From Cladobotryum mycophilum (lineage: Eukaryota > Ascomycota > Sordariomycetes > Hypocreales > Hypocreaceae), in contig CM071590.1 of NCBI GenBank assembly GCA_036429605.1, positions 6,758,001 through 6,822,000 on the forward strand: a DNA stretch of 64,000 nt. The letters are read 5' to 3'. Shown piece after piece: positions 1 to 11,980 of this stretch; position 1 is the first letter of the stretch, and the number at the start of each line of letters is the position of its first letter. The position numbers and the translations under genes are program-made. Under the pieces are notes generated by a model that ran no database searches, was not told the DNA's origin, and was given only the letters and a program-made list of their open reading frames with translations.

Positions 1-2243
1 TCGCGGTTGAGGTAGTTGGAGATATCGCTCAAGCTCGGAGATTTGATCAGGCTCCTTTGGCGTTGTGTTCGTCATCCACTGGTGGAACCTGGAGGGCTCC
101 TTTCGTGATAAAAACATAGGCTGAGGAACCGGGGGGTTGGAGGTTGATCAATAACAAAGAGGTTATCGTGTTGACGATACCACTGCTCCCAATAGCGTTC
201 CAAACCCTCAATAGCATTATCAAACCAAATCGCTTGATCAGGATCATTCCACCGCTTCTTAAGCCATCGGAAATTATATTGTGGATGTAGTATCACAGAA
301 GCAGCGAAAAGGGGCGAGTCCCCAAGCTTTGTATAGTAATTGTTTAATTTCTTCCACGCATTTGTAATTGATAGCCGAAGATAGGCTTTGGAGTCAGCTT
401 GAAGCCCTTGAAGTCGCCTGAATTGATCTTGCCGCTCGTCGGATTGGTATTCGGCTCGTATGTGCTGGGGGAGACTCTGCCACGAGGCCATCGGAAGCGA
501 CTGTGATCTTGGTGTATTTTGCTGTGATAATTGCCTTTGAGAACGTGTTGATGCCCTCTTTGTCACTAACGGCATTTGGCTTGAAGTCTGTTCAATTTGC
601 TCGTCAGTTGGGCTATCAAAAAATGCCTTCCAAAACTCAAGATCATCAAGAAGATACTCAATGCCGGTCAGGACTTCCCAAAGCTGGCCAAATCCGCCGG
701 CCTTGGCGCGGCTTTGACACTGCATTGTCTGCTCATAAAGAGGCTCGAGGATCGCCTTGACCTCTGTGAGAAGCCGCCAATCCTCAATTATGAGAACATC
801 TTCATTTGGAATTCGATTCGATGGATCAGGCTCGAGCTGGCTTCCATGGATGAAGGCTTGGATGTGTGCCTGCTTTTTAATAGCACGATCAAGCATTAGA
901 TAAGTCGAATTCCATCGTGTATCGTTGTTCATAATAACCTCAAGCTCTTTATCCGATTCCTCGAAGAGTACAAAGTCCTCTGTATTAAGCTCGTGGGCGC
1001 TGTGTTGGAAGCGTTCACTTCGCTGTGGAGAGCTTCGAATAAACTTCACAATGTTCCGAAGCTTTCCAATTGGCCCCCTCCTTCTCCAATGCCTAAGATC
1101 TTTATCAATATCCTTAAGAGCCTCATAATGCTGTGATTCTTGCTCAAAGGTCTCACTATCCTCTCCATAAAGAAAAGCCCGACCAACTAGGTTAAGAATA
1201 TGACCAAAGCATCGCATTCGACGGTCAGAAGCATCTGAGGGCATCATCATAGGGTTCAGAAGCTGGAAGAGATGTTGTATACAGGTATCATTATTTGTGG
1301 CATTATCACAGATAATAGTACCAACGCGATCTTCAATATCCCAATCTTGGATGACTTTATGGAGTGTTGATGCGATATTATTGCCGGTATGAGCCCCATA
1401 CTGTTGCCGGAGGGCAAGAAGGCGATGTTGATGTATTCCATTAGGGTCTGTGAAGTGTGCAACAATGCCATTTATTGCAAGCCTATTTGGCGAGGTCCAG
1501 AGGTCAAAGCCAAGATGCACCTTCGTCAGGGCATTCTGAAGCTCATCACGAATAATTTTCTTATTGTCATTGAAGATAGTATCTAGCATTTGACGTTGGT
1601 TTGTTCTATTCAATGATAACCCAGAAAAAAGCTGCATATTAAGATCCATCATCAAGCTGCGGATAAAAGGATCGTCAAATGTATTGAACGCTTCATTGGA
1701 GTTGATGATATAACCAAGGGCTAGCTCATGAAGCTTATGGACTTGGTTCTTTGGAAAAACCGTAGATATTCGAGTTCGTTTCGGGGGAGGCTGATCATCG
1801 GTATCAGAGCTTGTAGTCGAGCCGCCGGATAGAGATCGATAGATTCGATGAGCCCGTTGAAGATGCTCTTTTGCAGAAGTCGTAGCTGATGCCTTAAAGG
1901 GCTTAGAATGACCCATATGATCACATCGTCGGCAGACCCAGAAAGCATCGCCTAAGAGATAAGGTTAACTAAATAAAAACGCGATAAAAGAGAGCTTACC
2001 ATATTGATCTAAAGGCGTAATTTCCCGTATAAAGATCCCTTCATTTACGATCCAGCTGGTCCGGCCTCGTGAGCCTTTCTTGCTCATCAAATCGTCGTTC
2101 ACGTATCGTTTTCCCTTCCAAGTGGCGACCAGCATGTTATTGAAGGTCTCGCAAGCTCGAGGGTTATCTTGGGAGGGCGGTATTAGCTGCTGGATAATGC
2201 CGCGAGGGCGCGATGCATTAAAAACCGTGAGACTCATCGTCAA
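1..2243 (-). CDS. hAT-family transposase, runs off left edge, one frame break
   Basis: Transposase of a hAT cut-and-paste DNA transposon. Two exons are visible, 2243-2000 and 1951 downward, joined in phase across a 48-nt intron (1952-1999, GTAAGC donor, TTAG acceptor). The join completes an N-terminal BED-type zinc finger (FWVCRRCDHM then HLQRAH). Typical hAT blocks follow: DLWTSPN, CDNATNND, GHILNLVGRAF and NNDTRWNSTYLM. The continuous frame stops at 72. Shifting frame at the six-G run 131-136 lets it continue through FHQWMTNTTP and ISELERYLQL, the entry to the hAT C-terminal dimerisation domain, and then off the window. The gene therefore looks almost intact. Terminal repeats and target duplication cannot be seen because the left end lies outside. 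The family call is firm; whether the element is active is unknown. Confidence 0.88.
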
Positions 2244-2389
2244 GGCCAGGGTAAGGTGGTTAAGGCTGTGATGTTGTAATTGTGGTGTTGATCATAAGAG
2301 GCATCACGAACGCGATGTGATAAAAACGCGAAAAAGAATAGTATGAGCTTAAACCTTATTGCCCAAAAAAGGTAACTAACCAATCAAAA

Positions 2390-2458
2390 GCCCGTATAGT
2401 CTAATGGTATCGTAATTAGTCATAATAGCTAAAAGGTTGTAGGTTTAAATCCCAAGTT
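2390..2458 (+). other. Degenerate tRNA-like sequence
   Basis: The stretch has an A-box-like TAGTCTAATGG and a B-box-like GGTTTAAATCC at tRNA spacing. A five-pair anticodon-like stem (TTAGT/GCTAA) closes a seven-base loop. The acceptor arms do not pair, the loop lacks the T at position 33, and the T-stem has mismatches. I read it as a tRNA pseudogene or a tRNA-derived SINE fragment, not a working tRNA. Confidence 0.25.
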
Positions 2459-2630
2459 TATCCACCCAAATTCTATCATTTTGTACTAAAAATAGCTACG
2501 GAAAGGATATATTCCGAGACATTCTACCTACCCTAAATTTGATAAATATATCAAATATTCAGCCTTGAACAATTACTTATTTGGGACTGTGAATAGCTTT
2601 AAATTATTTGTTTGTTTGGTTGTTTGTTTA

Positions 2631-3136
2631 TTATGTTTGATCGGATTGCTTCACTGGTCTCTCCGTTGATGCCAAACCCAGTAGCGATGCAACAGCTGCT
2701 AGAGCTCCACAGAAAATGAATGGTTTTCTCTTTCCCCAACGTGACTGGCAATTATCACTGCGGATGCCAAAGTACGGCTGCAAAATCATACCGCAAAAAG
2801 GGCCTGCCATCCACACGAGCGATAGAGCGGGCTTACCAAGTCCCAAGTTGCTCAAAAAGGCCTCACTGCTGTTAGCCTAATGATTGAAACAAGGGTCAGT
2901 ATCTTCTTACCGAACCATTGGAGAAAATGAGGGCGAAAATGGCCTGCAAACTATTTGAACAATAAGTTTAGAGCTTAACGGTTGGATCCAATCAATGCCA
3001 GTACTTGCCCACCAAGCCCAATCGCTAGGGAAATCAGATATGCCGTGCTTCTGCCACTAAGACAGGGATCCGAAACGAATGCTGCTTTCTCTTTGAGCTC
3101 ACAGAGTTCAAGGTCACGTTCATCTTGAGAATCCAT
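2631..3136 (-). pseudogene. Truncated sucrose/alpha-glucoside-type MFS transporter
   Basis: Only the N-terminal part of a GPH/SUT-like sugar transporter is present. A first segment (3136-2980) has a cytosolic leader and STAYLISLAIGLGGQ. A short middle segment reads AIFALIFSNGS. The last segment (from about 2872) carries LSLVWMAGPFCGMILQPYFG and RSDNCQSRWGKRKPFI, the conserved TM2-TM3 loop of sucrose transporters. After about 120 residues the homology ends abruptly (TERPVKQSDQT, stop), where a normal protein would have about ten more membrane spans. The segments are separated by intron-like gaps (for example GTAAGA...AACAG), but not all phases agree. This is a decayed 5-prime fragment, probably cut by rearrangement. 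Confidence 0.7.
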
Positions 3137-4774
3137 CACTTGCTCATAATTCTAGAATACGTTGCGATAAAAAGAGAAAAGGCTCCTTTAAGTGGCTGTT
3201 GCGTTTGATGAATCGCTTGGTGGTCTGGGCATGTAAGACAGTGATATTGATGCTAGGCCCAAGTAACTAAGACATCAGTTCTCTTTCGGTAGTACCGCTC
3301 GTTGAGATCCATTTCTTCACTTAATATGAGAGCGCGATTAGTTCCCATTGGCTGAAAACAAAGGACGAAATGGTACGCGCTTCGTGACGTTAATATTGAG
3401 TGGAGATTCCTCAGTGGTAAGACATGATCCCTTTTGTATAAAGGCGGGATAGAAATTAGAAATGGTGCCTGTAATTTATGTTGCATTTCTGCCTACTCTG
3501 CACAAGCACCGGTTCTCGGCTTCTTAATGCTACTAGAAACTTCAACGCTCTACATGTCTTTGACTGGATCCATATTGGCGACTACCCGGAGTGTTGCCAT
3601 GATGAAAAGCATACAGAGTAGCAATGTCGTGAATCTAGTTTCAGAAATTAAACAACACATGGCGACAACATCCTAATGGCACGCCTGTTATAAAGATACT
3701 TTAAAGAAGTATTCTGGTATGTATAAACTCTTTAAGGTGTCACGATTACGAAATTTAATTAAAGATTCAAGTTCTACATACAAAGGTATTGTGCGTCGCT
3801 GCAAATTACACCGCCTGCCCCTCTCGGCCAAAAATCTCCACTTTTAACCGCGCGCTGCTTTAGCGATTTCTATAAGACCGCGCCCCCCTTCCCTGCGAGT
3901 CTTGACTGTTTCTCCATTCCCTTCTTCCACTTCCAATGCCCCTCCATGTGCCTGTCCTGGCTGGCTAGTCCATTGATCGCGCCAGCGCCGGCATCGCTCA
4001 GCCTCTTCTCTGCCGCATTTGCCTTCGCATAACCCTCGCCCTCAAACTTGTACCGCGTTTTCAGTAAGTTCTTGCGCTTGTAACTCTCCCCCTATGCGTC
4101 CGTTATCTAGATTACTGATATTTGGTGCAGTAGCATTGACAGCATGGAAAAGAGCAGCTCTCTCTCTCTCTCTAGGAGACCAACTACGCTGTAACCGACA
4201 ATTCTCTACCGAACACGCCAGCCAGCGCCGCTTTACCTGTGATCTGCGACGAGCGGCCTTGGTCAAGCCCCGATGACGTGTCCTCAAGCGCCATTCAAAG
4301 CGTCTGTTGCGTCTTGCTATCACCTGCCCGGGTGTTCACGGAAGGCGCATAACAACACATGATATGCGGATCGCTGATGAGCAAAAGTGCCGCCGATGAT
4401 GGCCCACGACCTGCGACCTGATATCCATCGCGAGCAGATTGATTCGCTGGCTCGGAAAGATGTGCCGCGTCGTGTTACATGCCCGCAGCAGTTTCTCGAG
4501 TCTAGACCAACGGCTTCTCCGGCGATGGTCATATGTATTCCCAGAATCACCTTATGGCGACCAATTGCTTTCGCTCTTTAGGCGTAGGAGTTAATACACA
4601 GAGGATTATATTTGCGCAGTTTGCACAGCCGTTAAGCAAGTCCAGGGGAAAGGGGAATCATCCGGTTAACGGCGGTTAAAGACCTATTATCGTCTAGGTC
4701 GCAATTGGCCATGTGCGCAATGTTTGACGTCACTCGAGCAACCAGCCTGGTGCGTACCTATCAATGGTTCTGGG
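3137..4774. other. No supported gene; possible 5-prime gene remnant
   Basis: No open frame here looks like a real protein. Around 4040-4150 there is an intron-like segment (GTAAGTTC...TGGTGCAG) followed by a short ATG frame with a CT-rich tract that stops quickly. This could be an old untranslated leader or a gene remnant. The rest is unassigned. Confidence 0.4.
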
Positions 4775-4781
4775 TATAAAA
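4775..4781 (+). promoter_or_regulatory. TATA box of the chromodomain-like gene
   Basis: TATAAAA lies about 100 bases before the ATG at 4879. The in-frame ATG at 4789 is only 8 bases after it, so it should lie upstream of the transcription start. This favours 4879 as the real start. Confidence 0.6.
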
Positions 4782-4878
4782 GGGTTGGTTGATGCCATTA
4801 AACGTCAGGATCATTAGTTTTCAATCATCCACAATCTTCTCAACTATTCTCTTTTTCATATCATTTCGCGGCTACAAG

Positions 4879-6384
4879 ATGTCTCTTCCAGGATCACCTA
4901 CACGTCACCTGCCCCCTATCCGAAGCGGGTTTTCGGGGGTCATTGGTGGCTGGTCATATCTCGTCGATCCATCTGCCCCAAGTATCAATTCAGAGGGCTA
5001 CGGGACCAGGTTTACTGAACCTCGTTTGCCAAGCCTCATGATCCAATCGTCAAAACCCCCACCGGTGGACGTTCCTTCGGAAGCCTTCAAGGCTTCCCCG
5101 CCGGATGGTTCTTATTGTCAAACTATCCCTGAACTTGACCCTGGGAGACCTTCTCATCCCATTGAGCCTCGCGGTCATAAGAGGCCTCTGCCAGAATCGC
5201 AAACAAACGACACACTGCCTCGAGAGAGCGGAACACTTCAAGTACATGGCGGATTCGTGCATACTACAGGCCAGCCTGTCTTGTACGCTAGGTCGAAGCG
5301 TCGTAGGGCCGAATCACCCAAACCCTCCAGTCCCTCTCATCGCCAACGCTTTACAACCCATCCTCCAGCGAGTCGACCAATAGAAACCTCAGTTTCTTTC
5401 CAGGCCAACCAACCCATTTCCGAACCTAACTCTAGAGAATCTGTCGTTCACTCCAGCGCAGTAGCTGAGCGCCCGGAGACTCGACCCGACGGTGCTCTCC
5501 CGGATAGTCAGAACAATGCCAACCAAGGACTCTTGGACAAGCTCATGAGCTATGACTGCGACAAGATACCAAGCAACAACTCGTCTAAACAAGGTAATAC
5601 AGTATTATCTACCTCACAATATGGTTATATACTACTGACAGATAATATCAGGGAACCCAACGCCCCCTACATCCGAAAACCAGAATGGTGAAATTAATGT
5701 GCCTCCCAGGCCAGTCGTAACCAGCGAGCAGCTCGGGGACATTTTACCAGGTAAAGATGATTTGACTCGTCGATGTAAGCCACCCTTACCTGCTTTGCAT
5801 TACTGTATACATCGTTAACCGCCTTTCCTTCAGCAATTGAGAGCCCCTTCCCCGCGTGCGAAGGCCGCCTGGCCAACCCTGAACCGGTCGTCATTCCCCA
5901 GCAGCGGAAACGATGCCAGACTATACAGGAGCAAGCGCAACCACGTAGAAGTCAGCGATTATCGACAGTACAGCGACAGACCCGACCAGTCGAGAGCCTG
6001 CCGCAGCAGATGCCGAACAAAAATCGGACACTCCCGCCACGGTCTAATGTGCCACAGAAGCGGTTTGTGTCGATAAGCAATCGTGCTGAATACGAGATCG
6101 AGAATTTGGCCGATGTGCGCATGATCAACGGTCAAGTGGAATTTCAGGTTATCTGGTTGGCAACCTGGGTAACCATTGACGATCTTCGGGGAGCCCGGAT
6201 CCTGAATGACGCCGAACGTCTTCAGGAGGAGAACGCCGAACGCTTGGAGAGAGAGAAGGCTGAATATCTGCGCGAGAATGAGGCTGAGGCGTTGCGGGAG
6301 GAGAAGGCTGATCAGTTGCGGGAGGGGAGGGCTGACCCATCGTGGCCGAAAGCTCGGCAGAGCAAGGTTCGTCGCTTGCAATAG
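4879..6384 (+). CDS. Chromodomain-like protein with C-terminal octad repeat
   Basis: Three exons, 4879-5593, 5652-5750 and 5834-6384, join in phase across introns with GTAATA...TCAG and GTAAAG...TTCAG ends, giving 454 residues. The first 350 are disordered, rich in P, S and R, with basic KRRRAES and QRKRCQ patches that could act as nuclear signals. Around residues 355-395 there is a chromodomain-like core (AEYEIENLADVR, then GQVEFQVIWLATW). It keeps the first strands but has a shortened aromatic-cage region. The tail is a run of five 8-residue units (AERLQEEN, AERLEREK, AEYLRENE, AEALREEK, ADQLREGR), strongly helical and likely coiled coil. A role in chromatin binding is inference. Fungal retroelements also carry chromodomains, but no reverse transcriptase or integrase is seen nearby. 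Confidence 0.72.
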
Positions 6385-7730
6385 AAGGGAGGCTGGTAAG
6401 GCCTGGGGAGTGGATGGCCTTGAGGTTCTGACGTAGATGGATGGCGAAGGCAATGAGCTGTATTTCTTCATTTATAATACGATCCCATACCATTCCCACA
6501 GAGAGGGCTTATTTCTTGGTGTTGTATATGTAGAAAATCAGCCGGCTACTGGTGAAATCGTGGGATACCAACTTGAGTGACCATTTACAAGGCGTAACAC
6601 ATCTTTGGCAGTGATTGGATGATAGGAACTCTGCAGTAAGCAAGGCATTCTTGATGCGATAACCCAATTACCAATAGCAATCACACAACTACTATCCCGT
6701 CCAAATCTTAATCCGAATTATTCTCTAACTAAACCTCTCTCCAAATCCAAATCATCCAAATCTTGATGGAATCGTCTATCTCTTTCAAATCAAGGAAAGA
6801 AAGAGTTTAGTCATAAAGGTTATAAACAACCCCCAAGATTGGCCACTTGTACAACATGATGAACTCTTCACCAAGCTCGTGAAGAAGGGTGTCAAACAAT
6901 TCAGGGTCACCATTGCGGCTAATGACCAGTTGCTCGAAGTGAGCTAGGTCTTGAGCTGAGGCATCTATATAATATATTAGAGCTACATCCCTAAGTTAGT
7001 AAACTAACGTACCAGGAGAGTTCGAATCCATGTTTTTTGGAGCAAGTAGCCATCGTACTTCGGATACGACTGCCTTGATTATTTCCACTACTTCTGTTGA
7101 CATGGCGAATTGGTTTAATAATTTAATGATAAAAGGCTATTATGCTAACTCACAAACTGTCTTGGGATAGAATAAATAATGCATTTATTCTTGACTACTC
7201 TGTATTATATATTACAATATTTACCACTACCACACCCCGTCATCCCTCCGCTTATTCTACTACACAGCACGGTATTATTCCATTTCAGCCACTATCCATC
7301 CCATTTTACTCTTCCACTCTCCCAGTTCTTTTACCATCCCACTTTACCCCTAATTTCACCTTACCATATTCACCGCTAGCCCCACCCCGGATTACAGCTC
7401 CATTTAGGTAAAGCTCCTTTTTAGGTATGGTGTGGTATTATTAACTTCCTCTCAGTCCTACAGTACCCTGTCAAAAGTCTCGCAACGCCCCCAGTGCGTC
7501 ACTACCTCCTCAAGTGCGCAAAGGCTTCATTGTTGTATCTGCGTTGGGTCAGGGCCAATTAAAATGCGCAGAATGAAAGGTACAGTATTATCAGCAGATT
7601 AACGATTCATTCCATTTCCATTTCATTTCAAATGGAAATGGAATGGATCACCAGCCTGATTACCCAACCCATTGCATTGATACCTTGGATCACAGGTTGC
7701 CATGCTAGGAAATGTTAGATGATCGCTGTA
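6385..7730. other. Intergenic, no gene; pyrimidine-rich low-complexity tract
   Basis: No protein frame is supported. About 7200-7410 is a pyrimidine-rich tract with recurring CCCATTTTAC/CCCACTTTAC-like words, which creates spurious frames. The same flavour of repeat recurs at 12.5-13.0 kb. Confidence 0.5.
7608..7645. repeat. Perfect 16-bp inverted repeat with 6-nt loop
   Basis: CATTCCATTTCCATTT (7608-7623) and its exact complement (7630-7645) flank the loop CATTTC. It could form a cruciform or be the core of a tiny palindromic element. No function is evident. Confidence 0.85.
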
Positions 7731-8145
7731 TCCCTCCAGGGCGATAAGGCGGCAACCAGGTCACTTTCAGGGATGTTAGCCAATGAGATACCGCGCTATG
7801 AAAGATACATTATTTTTAGTGGTTAATAGGGCCATGATAGAAGTACCAACAATTAGCTCGTGTACAAATTGCTACATCGCACTTATCACAACCCCGTCGA
7901 GTCATAGCGGGTTTTTGCCGTGCATTGAGGTTATTCGCAGTCATCTCGCTAAGCCCCTTGCTTTTTGACCGGACCTCTCCAACCCGTAGCCCCTGACAGG
8001 CTAAGCAACGACCTTGCTTTCCTCGTTGGACATGATTATGGCTATTTTCATTGTGTTAGAATGTATATATCTATAACGTACCACTAGCTGATGCAAGTGG
8101 TGTGGATCCCGTGACCTGGTTGCTGCCTTATCGCCCTGGAGGGGA
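7731..8145. mobile_element. MITE with about 34-bp terminal inverted repeats and TA duplication
   Basis: The terminal repeats start TCCCTCCAGGGCGATAAGG (7731-7764) and recur inverted at 8111-8145 with one substitution and one extra base. A TA dinucleotide lies outside each end (7729-7730 and 8146-8147), as expected for Tc1/mariner-class insertion. The 415-bp element has no credible coding capacity, so it would depend on a transposase elsewhere. Its termini match neither pogo element in this window. It sits about 320 bases upstream of the first NLR start codon. Confidence 0.8.
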
Positions 8146-8465
8146 TAAGATTTCATGAGACATCCGTGCCGACCATTTCTCCGCATATCCGAGGATGACT
8201 AAATGTTATGGGTCCTAGTGGGATAGGACCCCGCATCTTGCTGATGAAATACGAAGTACTCCGTACACTCCTAGCCAAAAGATAGCTCCCCCAAGATAGC
8301 CCAGCTTCAACACCAACCGCGCTAGACACGGACCGAATCCCGCCCAGTGTCAGACGGATCCTTTTACTAAAGTGATCTTGACTAACACAGTGCTATATCG
8401 CCTCATTGGAATTTTATTCTTACTTTGAAAACAGACTGCCCTCTATCCAGAGTGTTGCAAAGGCC

Positions 8466-11400
8466 ATGGGTAATAGGCACTCTTCTGGAAAGTGGTGGAA
8501 AAAGTTCAAGGGGAGCTCGAGGCTTTCTCGAACACAAAGAAACTCTCACGACATCGATACAACCTCGCCAGGCAACCTGCTACAAGGCATCACCGACGAT
8601 GATACGAATGAGTCCTCTTCTACCGCAGCAGCAGCACCCCCTGTGACAGGTAACCGAGTCGAGGATGCTGCAGAAGACATGGTCAACAATGGGTCTTTGT
8701 GGGATAGAGCGTACAATGGTCTTAAAGACTGTGAGCCTGATCTAATTACTGAGTATGAGAAACTTTTATCTCGAGTACTTGGTGGTGAGTTTCTGAGCCA
8801 GCCTGACTTATGGTATTTAAATTAACATAAAGAAAAACCAGTTCAAGCAACGAAACCAACAACCCCGACCGAAATTGAAGATACCAACGAAGTTGAGAAT
8901 CAGATCCCTGCGCATGACGTGATTGCGCGTCAAAAGAAACTCAAGATAATAACGGAGCTCGGCCTAGAGCACGTAAAGAACAAGGAGGTCAACGTGACAT
9001 TATTAGGACATGACATAAACCTGGAAAATGTCATGGCCAATGTGGCGGGGGTTGTGGAATGGGCCGAGGATTACGTCAAGGATGCGATTAAGGACCTTCC
9101 TTACGCGCCCATCGTTATGGCAGGCGTCTCTCTGATCCTTCCCCTCCTAAAAAATCCGGTTGCCGCCAAAGAAGCCAATCGTGAAGGGTTCACATACGTC
9201 ACCTCTAGGATACGCTACTACGGGGAGATGGAATCACTTCTGTTGCCTCAGTACATGAAGGCTGGCGTCACGACTAACCTTACCAAGGATGTCATCGAGC
9301 TATATGAGCTCATTATTAGCTTCCAAGTGCATAGCGTTATCCGCTTCTACCGCAGCGGTACCAAGAACTTCTTTAGAGGGGCTGTGAATTACGACGACTG
9401 GGCCAATAAAGTCAAAGATATCAAGAACCGTGAAAAGGAACTTGGGTTAAAGTTTCATGAGGTTATGAATGCCACAAGCCTGCAAAAGTTGGAGAAGCTC
9501 GCTCAGAATGCGGATGAGTCGCGCGAGAAACTCGATGCTATTCTTAATGAAATAAAGGAACTCACTCACATCGCTCGGGAAGGGCTAAGTCTGGCGCAGA
9601 GGATGGATCGATACCTGTCAAATACTGAGGGCCGTGTCTGTATAGAGGTTCTACGGGCCACAAACCCCCTTGACGATAAGACCCGTATTGAGAAGGATAA
9701 GGGTGGCCTCCTTGAAGGCTCGTGTTCCTGGGTCATCAACGACACTGCTTTCCAAAAACTCCGTGGCGACAGTAGTAACGCACAAGTTCGGTTGCTCTGG
9801 ATCAGAGGAGACCCAGGCAAAGGCAAGACGATGCTGGTCTGTGGCATTATCGACAAGTTGAACGAATCAATTGAGCACACCGACAACATCGCGTTCTTCT
9901 TCTTCCAGGAGGTAGATGACCGCATTAATAATGCCACGGCGGTATTGCGAGGGCTGATTTCTATGCTTATTAAGCAGCGACCGTCACTCATCTCTTATGT
10001 TCAAAAACGTTATGATGACGATGGAAAGAAGTGTTTTGAAGGCCCTAATGCATGGGTGGCGTTATCGAAGACGTTTACAAATATTTGCAATGACCCAAAC
10101 CTACAAAATACCTATTTGCTTATTGACGCGCTTGACGAATGTACTACAGACTTGGACAAGCTTCTTGATCTAATTGTTGAGAAGGCATTAAGATATTCGC
10201 GCATCAGGTGGATCCTCTCGAGCCGCAACTGGCCGGACATCGAAAAGCGTCTTCATGAGGCGACACAGCAGGTGCAACTGCATCTTGAGCTGAACGAGGA
10301 ATCAGTTTCAGCGTCCATTACACGATACGTTCAGTCCAATGTAGAATCGTTGGCAAAGCGAAACGAATACGACCATGGCACACGAGAAGCTGTCCAACAG
10401 TTTCTGTTATTGAACGCAAATGGCACCTTTCTCTGGGTCGCGTTGGTCTGTAAAGAACTCGCTAATATCTCGGCATGGGGGTTGAGCAAGTCTTAACATC
10501 GTTTCCGGCTGGACTTGATGGTCTCTATAAACGGATGATGGATCAAATTCGCAAGTCAAGGTATGCTAAACTCTGTATAAGTATACTGGCTGTCGTCTCG
10601 GTTGTACACCGACCAATCTCATTGAGTGAGCTAGAGACATTGGTAGAGATGCCCCCTCGAAGTTCCGGCAATGATAAAGCACTAAAGGAGATAGTGGGCC
10701 ATTGCGGATCTTTTCTGACACTTCAAGAACGCACCGTTTCTTTTGTTCACCAGTCAGCCAAGGACTTTTTGCTTAAAAAGGCTTGTCATGAGATCTTTCC
10801 GTCTGGACAAGAAAAAGTGCATCATGACATCTTCTCACGATCCCTACGAGCCCTATATGCAACACTACGACGCGATATATATAGTTTAGGCGCTCCTGGA
10901 TATCACATCGATCAAGTCCGACAACCCGATCCAGATCCCCTAGTCGCAGTACGGTACTCATGCGTCTACTGGATTGACCATCTCCACGCCTGTAGCCCTA
11001 GCGAGAACACAAAGGATGACCTGAAAGAGGGTGGCTTAATTTATGAATTCCTGCGCCATCATTTTCTCCACTGGCTAGAGGCCTTGAGTCTTCTACATGG
11101 CATATCAAAAGGCATTCTTTCAATAGCAAGGCTCAGGGACCTACTTGGGGTTAGTTTCTATCTAGCCGAATTGATTTCTAGCATAAACTAACCAAAGCAG
11201 GAACAAATACCTGAAAGCCAAGTCTTAAGTTTAGTACAAGATGCAATGCGATTTATTTTTCGACATGGATGGGTGATCAAGCACACGCCACTCCAAGCAT
11301 ACGTATCTGCACTTATCTTTAGTCCTGAGCAGAGTAAACTACAGACAATATGCAAGGACGAAGAGCCGCCATGGATACTATCAAAGCCAGTTATAGAAGT

Positions 11401-11980
11401 GGACTGGGACGCCTGTCTGCAGACTCTTGAGGGCCATAATAATTCGGTAAACTCAGTTGTGTTCTCGCCTGATGGCCAGCGGCTCGCCTCAGGTTCAGGC
11501 GATAACACAGTCAAAATCTGGGATACAAACTCAGGCGCCTGTCTGCAGACTCTTGAGGGCCATAATAATTCGGTAAAGTCAGTTATGTTCTCGCTTGATG
11601 GCCAGCGGCTCGCCTCAGGTTCAGACGATAGCACAGTCAAAATCTGGGATACAAACTCAGGCGCCTGTCTGCAGACTATATATATTGGTCAGTCTATCAA
11701 ATACCTGAAATTCGATCTAATAGATAACTCACGTCTTACTACCGAGTTTGGAGTTCTAAGAATAGATATGTCTGTCACAGAGATATCAGCTGAAATGTCT
11801 TCACGAGATGTGGACATCTGTGGCTATGGCATAAGTTCTGATGGTACATGGATCACAAAAGAAAACCTGCCTCTAGTATGGTTGCCTCCAGAGTATCGAT
11901 CAAGGGTATCAGCTGTGTTTGGAACCACAGTTGCCATTGGGTGCGTATCAAACCGGGTATTGGTAATGCGGTTTTCATAG
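8466..11980 (+). CDS. NLR protein: NWD N-terminus, NACHT, WD40 (one frame break)
   Basis: STAND-class NTPase of the fungal NLR type, expected to act in non-self recognition or programmed cell death. Exons are 8466-8784, 8842-11149 and 11201-11980. The introns are 8785-8841 and 11150-11200; the second has a GTTAGT donor and an ACTAAC branch, which removes an apparent in-frame TAA at 11189. The N-terminal region (SLWDRAYNGLKDCEPDLI) matches the NWD NACHT-NTPase N-terminal family. The NACHT domain has Walker A GDPGKGKT near residue 427 and Walker B LLIDALDEC near 534. WD40 repeats follow from about residue 947, two of them near-identical. The frame breaks at a five-G run (10477-10481); one more G restores AWGVEQVLTSFP, the family consensus. 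The N-terminus MGNRHS fits an N-myristoylation pattern. Total is about 1,135 residues once the break is allowed for. Confidence 0.85.
11414..11665 (+). repeat. Two tandem 126-bp WD40 units of the first NLR
   Basis: Two 42-codon units (11414-11539, 11540-11665), each starting CLQTLEGHNNSV, differ at only a few positions. A third unit begins (CLQT) and then diverges at once. The pattern suggests repeat copy-number turnover. Confidence 0.88.

Noticed and set aside
4789..4878. Earlier in-frame ATG of the chromodomain-like gene
   Set aside because: It is only 8 bases after the TATA box, so it is probably not transcribed.
11189..11191. In-frame TAA separating the NACHT and WD40 parts of the first NLR
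   Set aside because: It lies inside a good 51-nt intron (GTTAGT, ACTAAC, GCAG) that joins the two parts in phase.
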